This document shows, piece by piece, positions 57,486-64,000 of a stretch of 64,000 bases of DNA (position 1 is the first letter of the stretch; each line of letters opens with the position of its first letter). The DNA comes from Spisula solida (Eukaryota; Mollusca; Bivalvia; Venerida; Mactridae), in contig OX365955.1 of NCBI GenBank assembly GCA_947247005.1, positions 2,924,001 to 2,988,000 of the forward strand, in the 5' to 3' direction. Under the pieces are notes generated by a model that had not been told where the DNA came from, did no database searches, and worked only from the letters and a program-made list of their open reading frames with translations. Position numbers and translations under genes: made by a program.

Positions 57486-57546
57486 ACGTTATAGTTTGAA
57501 TCAAAAAGTATTTGATCAAGACGAGTTACGTTATCATTAACGTCAA
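57486..57546 (+). repeat. ~62-bp dispersed duplicate, copy 1
   Basis: ACGTTATAGTTTGAATCAAA then TTTGATCAAGACGAGTTACG and TTAACGTCA; copy 2 lies at 58195-58256. Confidence 0.75.
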
Positions 57547-57949
57547 AATGTCTATAACTCGACGCAAGGAAATTCGTGCGAGTATTAAATTGGGTACAGA
57601 TCTTGGAGAAACACAGCCGACACCCAAAAGCAGCTGCAGAAATTGAAAGGAGAACATACATTAAGCAGTGGTGTCACAAGCAAATTTCTGAAGAGCAGCG
57701 TTGTATTGAAAACGATACAGGGGTGGAAAGACAGGCAAACGTAGGGACGTTCACGCAACGTCAGTCGAAATGTGAGAGTTGTTTACATTTTAAAATACAT
57801 GTCAACCATAATGTCTAGCTTTAATCCTTAACTTAGACTATACATAAGACATTGTGGTAGATATATTTAAGCATATACACTTTGAATGTTTATGTTTTCT
57901 TTCATCTTAATGACAAATAAAACTTTAAAACAACATACATATTGAATCT
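57547..57949. other. Unsupported open frame, otherwise nothing seen
   Basis: 57576-57818 is an 80-codon frame, hydrophilic and Glu/Arg-rich (AAAEIERRTYIKQW). It has no recognised family. Confidence 0.3.
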
Positions 57950-58032
57950 CTTGTTTCGCTGATAATCCTTTTATTTCTAAGATTTTAAGAAGTTATTTTA
58001 AAAAGTGTTCTAAGATGGTTTGTGAATACCAT
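57950..58032 (-). mobile_element. Fragment of the TGGTATTCAC MITE family
   Basis: GTTCTAAGATGGTTTGTGAA then TACCATCCC matches the right end of 16285-16531. The left part has decayed. Confidence 0.55.
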
Positions 58033-58194
58033 CCCTGAACAACTCGGGAAGTCCAACCGTCGTTAGCAAGTTTTATAATTATAGTATCTTGTATTACGTC
58101 ACTAACCATTGACCAATGATCAATCATAATTTCCGTTCTATCTTAGAATTATACTAGCGCAACTAATTCCAATGCAAATATCTTCGTATTGAAC

Positions 58195-58256
58195 ATTGAC
58201 GTTTGAATCAAAATGTGTTTGATCAAGGCCAGTCACGTGTTACTTAATTAACGTCA
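58195..58256 (+). repeat. ~62-bp dispersed duplicate, copy 2
   Basis: GACGTTTGAATCAAAATGTG then TTTGATCAAGGCCAGTCACG and TTAACGTCA. Confidence 0.75.
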
Positions 58257-58466
58257 GGAGCATACTTTCAAGCTACATTGTACTTATCGACGACAAATGA
58301 TTATTTTTCTAAACTCCATGGCAGCTGTTCTTGCATATTAATGACGTCGGATGACCGGACGCGTATAAGGTGTAGTCTAATGACTCAAATCGGGGCGGGG
58401 GCCGGGCGGACATCGGCCGGTTATCGGACGGCGACTGAAGTAATTTTAAGACTATTTTGAAATATA

Positions 58467-59477
58467 CAGGGTGATCCAAAAGACGTGTCCCACAAACAAT
58501 GCGTAGTAAAAAATACTGTTTGAAGTATTAAAATTTTAACTTTTACACAATTAAAGCACATACATGTAAGATTTTGTCAAACAAAACGTTTAACCGTATG
58601 TTTAACAAACAACTTTTCAAGAGATGCGCGAAATGACCACCACTTTTCCATTATAGGATAAAACAACATCGGAAGTTCTGAATGACGTCACTGTATACGC
58701 TCGTGGACTGATCAAACCCATTTCTCTGCTAATTGATTCTTTAAAATCAAGTAAAGTTGGTGGTTTGGGATAACACACTTTCTCCTTTAAGACCCTCCAT
58801 AAGAAAAAGTCCAATAGACTAAGAGCGGGCGAATGTGGAGTTCACGCATGCGTTCTCTTTAGAGCAACCACCGATCACCAATATCTAATGTCCGTTGTCC
58901 AACACAATGTTCGCTGTGAATGAAACCATCTTTGCACCAGTCATCTTTTCAACTCATTACATTAGATCTGCTGTAGTGTCAGATATATCCTTCAAAACAA
59001 CTCTAAAATAGCATTGGGATTTCCTCTACAGCTTTATGAGTATGCTCAACATTCTCATCTAGTCGCCCACTACGACGACGTCGTATACCATTCCTTCAAG
59101 TTAGCATGTTCCTACAGTCCATTGTGTCTTCCATTTTGACACAATGTCTTCTAATTTGCTTTCTATATGATACTGATGACTTTGGATTCAGAATTTTGGT
59201 TTCCTTCTATCAAATGCAGGCTATTTGCCTACTTTATAGTACAATTTTACAATTTCTGCATTTTCAGCCATCTTGAAACTCTGAGAATATGACTACATCA
59301 ATGATGGTGTTACCATGGTTATTATGGCATTATATAACAATCGTCTTTATAAACAACAAAACTTGATTCAATATTCTTTCTGTCTATACCAATACAATAA
59401 CTTTATATATATATATACTACCAAGATTCGCAAGGTTATTAAGCATTGTTTGTGGGACATGTTTTTGGATCACCCTG
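58467..59477 (-). mobile_element. Mariner-like element, complete ends, dead
   Basis: TIRs CAGGGTGATCCAAAAGACGT then GTCCCACAAACAATGC (left) and their complement at the right, with two changes. TA at 58465-58466 and 59478-59479 is the standard target duplication. About 1.0 kb, against about 1.2-1.3 kb for typical intact mariners. A minus-strand transposase relic lies inside. Confidence 0.92.
58617..59271 (-). pseudogene. Mariner-like transposase pseudogene
   Basis: Starts MAENAEIVKLYYK at 59271, soon followed by a stop. The C-terminal part is clear: HSPALSLLDFFLWRVLKEKV, then PKPPTLLDFKESISREMG, the pattern around the third acidic residue (SPDLTPLDFFLWG in relatives; here the first Asp of that block reads Ala). 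The middle catalytic region has multiple stops and shifts and looks deleted. Confidence 0.82.
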
Positions 59478-59675
59478 TACATTAGTAATCATTGGCCGAC
59501 GTTCCTACGATACATGACATCGGGTACACATCGAAAACCACGGAAGACCGGGTGACTATTGTAATCAAGGTATTAATGCGTCATTGCATCGTCCACATCA
59601 CAGTTTATAGAATAGAATATAGTTTGTTTGCATATTTAGTCCTGGAAAGGACTTTTTACAAAGCAACACTAATAT

Positions 59676-60330
59676 AATGGGGATAACGTATAGAACGGAA
59701 GTGATACCCCTGACGGGTTTTCGATTGTAAATTTCGTCGCTTCGGTAATCTTACTGTTTTTGTCTATTGGAATTGTTTATCAAGTTCTTCATGTATTTGC
59801 GCAATAACTGTATTGATTAGAATCTTGATTTGTTAGTGGGTAAACATGTACAGGGCCGACTGTCTCGTATTACAATATTATAGTATTTTGAGGCGTTAGG
59901 GGTATCAGTTAGGGACAGCAACCGTCAGGGGTATCATAGTGGTTCTTTCGTTTATTCTGCCTCATAACCTGGCTGCATCGAACTAATTTTGCAAAATGCA
60001 TACCTAGAATAAGGTTAACAACGAAGTTGGCCCCATAAAACAGCAACACACCATGCAAATCGGCAAAAATTGGAAAAATGTAGACGGGTCGTCAGGGGTG
60101 CAGTAATAAAAACCGCACAGGAATCGAGTGTTTGCCTTAATCATAGGTATTTAGGGGGAAAATTGGCTTGGGTCTGCAGGTATCGACAGGGCCGGGTACG
60201 GTGGGCTGGTTGATTTCATTAAAAGCGTCTTACAAAACAAAGAAAATCAAGATTTACTTACCGAAGCGACACAATTTACAGTCGAAAAACCGTCAGGGGT
60301 ATCACTTCCGTTCTATACGTTATCCCCATT
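59676..60330. mobile_element. 655-bp long-TIR MITE
   Basis: AATGGGGATAACGTATAGAA then CGGAAGTGATACCCCTGACG at the left mirrors the right end at 60330 for ~75 bp with few changes. CGTCAGGGGTATCA-type motifs are repeated inside. No coding region; target duplication not resolved. Confidence 0.88.
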
Positions 60331-60794
60331 GTAATACAATTACATAAATAGCATGGTGATATATGACGGGAAAGTATGCGATATGATATTATACCAAATT
60401 AGAAAAATATTTTATATATGTAACAGATGTATGAGACGAATTTAGGCCCGGATTCGGGAGAGACGGTATTTTTTTTAGAAAATTTACAAAGATTGTATAC
60501 TCAAACGCAAAAGAAACTGTGCATGTTTCAAATTGGGATAACTATGGAAATATCTGTCGTAGGCATTTCATTTTTGTACCATTTAAAGCATGTGTTTCAC
60601 TTTATCGAACAATGGACACAAATAGGCCATATCGGATAAGATGTTACGTAACGTCACAAAAAAGGATATTCGCATGATTTGCGCGTACAGAGGCTTGATA
60701 AAGGTGTAATGGGTCAAATAACCCCTCATTCATTTTTCGCAACTCCAAGGAGGAAGAATAATACAAAACAATATCTGTAAAATCAGAACTTGCT
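60331..60794. other. No gene seen
   Basis: A 70-codon frame at 60427-60639 is unrecognised. Near 60708 ATGGGTCAAATAACCCCT may be a degraded terminal repeat of the following Tc1 relic. Confidence 0.35.
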
Positions 60795-61057
60795 ATGCCA
60801 AGATTATCGGAACGTCAGCAAATTGAAGCGTTGAGAACGCTCATTAGAAGTACCTCTATTGATAATATTCCACGAGCCTTCTGGGTAGAAAGGTACGATC
60901 ACGACATGATGTCAACAATCTGTACGACCTGCAGAAACCTCTTCATGTCGAATGGAATGAAAGTCCTCCGCACGTCGTACAACGTGACGTCAATTTCATG
61001 AGACGTCGTATCGTACAGGTTATACGTCAAAATGAAGATCATACCCGATATTAATGA
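60795..61057 (+). pseudogene. Internally deleted Tc1-like transposase
   Basis: The start MPRLSERQQIEALRTL and IPRAFWVERY fit a Tc1 N-terminus (MPRL, then RRFGV-like). After about 60905, in another frame, NNLYDLQKPLHVEWNESPPH then VVQRDVNFMRRRIVQVIRQN and EDHTRY-stop fit the C-terminus (EWN-IP--V---SMRRR---VI---GGHT-Y). The whole DDE core is absent. The C-terminal match is strong, the N-terminal one moderate. Confidence 0.72.
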
Positions 61058-61599
61058 AATTTTAACAATTTAGAGAATTTTACACCTTAATTTTATTCTC
61101 AAAAACACCGATATATAAATTTATGCAATTTTTATTTTGACCCCTACCACGCTTAAACGTCAAACACGATTCTTTATACTGTGCTATATAAATTAAATGT
61201 ATTCTGTTTTATAGGCAATTGAATTAGCTAAAATTTGACACCAAACACTATATACTATCTTATATTTATGTCTGAAAAAATAAGTGAAAACTCCATGCAC
61301 AGTTTCTTTTGCGTTTGAGTATACATTACATACAATATAAATGTACAAAGAAACATAGTTTATGAATTACAAATGTATAGTGTTTCCATTATAAAGTTGT
61401 CCTTGTCGAAACGAAATACAAGGCATACTTAATGGTGTAAGGTTACATTTATATATGTTTTAAATAACATATTTGAGATAAAACTGCAATACATGTAATA
61501 ATGCACATGACAAAATAACAATAAAATAAATGATAATCGACAAATGACAATAAACAAACATTTAAGATACGGTATATGTACATGTTAAACGTGTGAATG
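61058..61599. other. No feature seen
   Basis: A+T-rich spacer; ATTTTGACCCCTACC near 61134 may be the right end of the Tc1 relic. Confidence 0.35.
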
Positions 61600-63128
61600 A
61601 TCGATCAATACAATTACGATAACATGGCATGAAGTTGTCTTCTTTCGATGAAAGCATGGTAAATAAAAATGGCAAGGTTTCTAATATCAGATACATTTTC
61701 ACTAGTAATTAACTGTATAAATTTAAAATATCTGGATTTCTCCAATAATAAGGTTTAAGTAATTTTTCACGAATCTCTGAATAAATTGGACATTGAATGA
61801 TAAAATAATATTCGTCCTCGAACAAATTTCATGCAATACATAAACGTTCATTAAAAGGTACCGGTAGAGGTTTTTTACATCTCCCTGTTTCTACATAGAG
61901 CCTATACGAAGACATTCTTAATTGTGACATAGATATTCTATACTTTTTAATGTTGATAATCTCAAGATATTTATTGTGAGTAAAGTTAGAAAATGTTTTA
62001 AAGAACAACGCCCTTGATGAGTTTTCTAATCTTGAATTAAAATCCCGAATCCAGGTATCACGAATCCTCTGTTTCACCAATGACAGAAAATATTTATGAT
62101 TGACTACGCCTTGGCTTAATCAAGCATCATAAAAGCCAAGTTTAGATAAGAGAAGCTTAACGCTTGAGACCCAGTTTACCCTGCGCGAATTTAATTCAAT
62201 ATCATTTTTTTATGTTTCAAGTTTTCAAGTTTTATTAGCAAAATAAAAAAACAAATATATACAAGTACATATAAGTAATATACAAACACATGACATAGTA
62301 TCTTACAGAGATAAATAACAAATTACGAAGCAACTGCATCAATGGCTACAGAGCGTCTTAACATAGCATTATAGGTAAATGTAGCTATATTTCTAATGGT
62401 AGTAGTATTATTCGATGACATTAAAAATACAAATGTGTTCAATGTATCCCATGATCTGGGAATATTATACATCATACGTAAGTCAGAATAAAATGGACAG
62501 CATAGCATGAAATGATATTCAGTTTCTATCATATTAGTATCATTTTTAAGTAATACATAAGGTTGTTTAATTTATTTTCTGTCTTGTGCATAGCATATTT
62601 TTAACCAATATTTAAATGTGTTGTACATTCTAGAAGCTTCCATATCATATCTGCCTAGCTCGCCATACACAAAGTCATTTTGTGTCGATAATTTAACACC
62701 AAGTAGACGTTTACAGAAATGCAGGTGTGTTTTTTCAACATCAGTCGCTTTATAAAACCCCCATACTTCGGATGAATAATTTAGAATTGGGCTTATCAAT
62801 TTATCAAAAAGTTCAAGTGTATGTTTTGGAGATAAATCAGTAAATTTATATGGTCGTTTGTTCATTTCAAAAATTGCTTTAAGAGCCTGACCAGCTAACA
62901 TTTTGTCTTGACCCTTGAAAGAACCACCCGGTGTGAAAACAGCCCCAAGTTATTTGAATGTATTTACAATCTCTAATTCGATATTTTTGTACTTTTGAAT
63001 TTCATATTTGCGGGTAAGCGACCGCCCTTTCTAAAGACTACACTTTTTGTTTTACCAGTATTGACTTCAAGTTTCCATTTGTCTCAGTATTCTGAAACTT
63101 CTTAAGCATGTGGTAAAAAGATTATATT
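61600..63128 (-). pseudogene. LINE reverse-transcriptase C-terminal half, decayed and interrupted
   Basis: Minus strand, in order: a KGRSLTRKYEIQKYK-like strand and NTFK*LGAVFTPGGSF, QALKAIFEMNKRPYKFTDLS, ELFDKLISPILNYSSEVWGF, HFCKRLLGVKLSTQNDFVYG, KYWLKICYAQDRK, then after the insert NSRRVNWVSSVKLLLSKLGF, NSRLENSSRALFFKTFSNF, RMSSYRLYVETGRCKKPLPV and EDEYYFIIQCPIYSEIR. This is the thumb and C-terminal domain of a non-LTR retrotransposon polymerase (Jockey/CR1-like group, clade uncertain). Stops and shifts throughout; 5' truncated at about 63128. Confidence 0.87.
62210..62537 (-). mobile_element. 5'-truncated LINE copy inserted in the LINE remnant
   Basis: Reads ETEYHFMLCCPFYSDLRMMY, then NAMLRRSVAIDAVAS-stop and a ~110-bp 3' UTR ending AATAAAACTTGAAAACTTG. 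Plus-strand TATCATTTTT occurs at 62200-62209 and 62538-62547 as a 10-bp target duplication. Removing the insert brings the two host halves together at the LLKND region. It belongs to the same or a close LINE family as its host. Confidence 0.85.
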
Positions 63129-63134
63129 AAGTCA

Positions 63135-63251
63135 GACAGGGAAGGCAGCACTCAACTTAACCAGCCGAGCACAGAAAACATTAAAAACACACAAAGCACA
63201 ATGCCCAACTAAACAAGCGCAGATCCGCCCAAGTCCAAGCTGTCGAAAAGT
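63135..63251 (-). repeat. Dispersed repeat family B, copy 3
   Basis: GGGAAGGCAGCACTCAACTT, AACCAGCCGAGCACAGAAAA, GCACAATGCCCAAC and GATCCGCCCAAGTCCAAGCT; reverse complement of 6821-6943. Confidence 0.82.
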
Positions 63252-63275
63252 ATAATAAATTATAACTAGCTGAAT

Positions 63276-63700
63276 CAGTGTAGCAATACCACGTGACTTT
63301 TGACTACAGTTACAAGAAGAAATAGTAAACATTTGAAAATAAAATAGCCATAAGTATTTTATTTCTTCATCGATTTCTATAAAATATACGCCACGCTAAG
63401 GGGGGAATTATTTGCTTTCCATGAAATATAAGATCTTTTTCAGCAGCTTTACCGATTTTTCAATTACCCTTTGAAACCTACACGTTCCACGGTTTCACAG
63501 GGTAATTGACAAAACGGCACATCCGCTGAAAAAGATTTTATATTTCATGGAAAGCAAATATTGTTCACCTTAGCGTGGCGTAGATTTCATAGAAATCGAT
63601 GAAGAAAAAAAATACTTATGGCTACTGTACATTTGTGTTCCAATGTTTACAAATTTCTACTTGGAACTGTAGTCAAAAACCACGTGGTATTGCTACACTG
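63276..63700. mobile_element. Long palindromic MITE family F, copy 2 (425 bp)
   Basis: The 20-bp ends CAGTGTAGCAATACCACGTG are perfectly inverted. TGAAT lies outside both ends, a possible 5-bp target duplication. The arms are ~185 bp, mostly complementary (AAATACTTATGGC, CATAGAAATCGATGAAGAA, TTTCATGGAAAGCAAATA and complements). The centre holds TTCCACGGTTTCACAGGG. Copy 1 is at 29523. Confidence 0.9.
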
Positions 63701-64000
63701 TGAATGCCCAGTAGAAAAGATACAGCAACCAAAAGGCGGAATGCCTACGCTGAATGACCTAGTTACAACAGTAAAACTGCTGAACTACATAGTTATAGCA
63801 GCCTTTAGTCTCAAAAGTTAAATAACAGTATTAAAACGTTGAAAAGCCCGTATAGTCGGATGACCTACTAACTAGCTGAATGACACAGTTTCCACAGCAA
63901 AAGGACTACATTGCCCCGCTTTAGCTGTAAGAAATCTTAAAACGAAGAAGTGCCCAACACACTACCGACCAAGAAAATTAAACGCCCCTTGTCTCATAGT
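63701..64000. other. Weak short repeats only
   Basis: GCTGAATGACCTAGTTACAA, GCTGAACTACATAGTTATAG and GCTGAATGACACAGTTTCCA recur (about 63749, 63779, 63874), and similar AGCTGAAT/AGCTGAACTA pieces flank repeat B copies. No gene supported. Confidence 0.45.

Noticed and set aside
60427..60639. 70-codon frame
   Set aside because: Unrecognised and short, between two decayed elements; not supported.

Overview
The window is non-coding, repeat-dense eukaryotic DNA, A+T-rich by eye (about two thirds). No intact gene is recognisable. It most likely comes from a bivalve mollusc. This is an inference, not a match to a reference. It rests on repeat types I associate with bivalves: a ~146-bp repeat block that ends in an AGCTCAC/GTGAGCT hairpin (32.3-33.7 kb), an element with TACCCCCGC ends and a GACAGACAG stretch (27.7-28.1 kb), and a tRNA-headed SINE with a conserved tail. 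Dinucleotide TA duplications, 8- to 10-bp target duplications, decayed Tc1/mariner transposases and LINE fragments all fit an animal genome.

Layout. 0.3-4.1 kb: a foldback-type element (351-4089) whose arms are tandem repeats, with a perfect 9-bp target duplication. 4.5-6.5 kb: a 22-bp array, a pogo/Tigger-like element holding a nested MITE, and one doubtful open frame. 7.7-12.9 kb: dispersed repeats, a SINE split by a 962-bp element with TTAA on both sides, a ~300-bp duplicated segment, a ~120-bp tandem array and a long-TIR MITE. 13-19 kb: several MITEs, a 33-bp array that leaves four reading frames open, a mariner end and microsatellites. 20-25.2 kb: four minisatellites and more MITEs. 25.6-32 kb: dispersed repeats, hAT-like MITEs and a perfect 55-bp-arm hairpin. 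32.3-33.7 kb: the bivalve-type repeat block with a second SINE inside. 34.4-40.2 kb: a ~5.8-kb element with ~150-bp inverted ends enclosing about 52 copies of a 71-bp satellite. 41-42 kb: two tRNA-like remnants. 45-47 kb: two decayed Tc1-type transposases, one inside recognisable TIRs. 49.6-52.8 kb: a 3.1-kb array of a 44-bp satellite (about 71 copies). 55-61 kb: a doubtful exon, a LINE C-terminus, a complete but dead mariner (58467-59477), a long-TIR MITE and an internally deleted Tc1. 61.6-63.1 kb: a LINE remnant interrupted by a 5'-truncated LINE with a 10-bp target duplication. 63.1-63.7 kb: a dispersed repeat and a 425-bp MITE.

Nothing here works as a pathway. The recurring theme is tandem arrays enclosed by inverted repeats (351-4089, 16212-17546, 18667-18863, 34451-40240), together with a class of long hairpins with short loops. 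These are the observations most worth following. Stretches in which I saw nothing are listed as separate entries.
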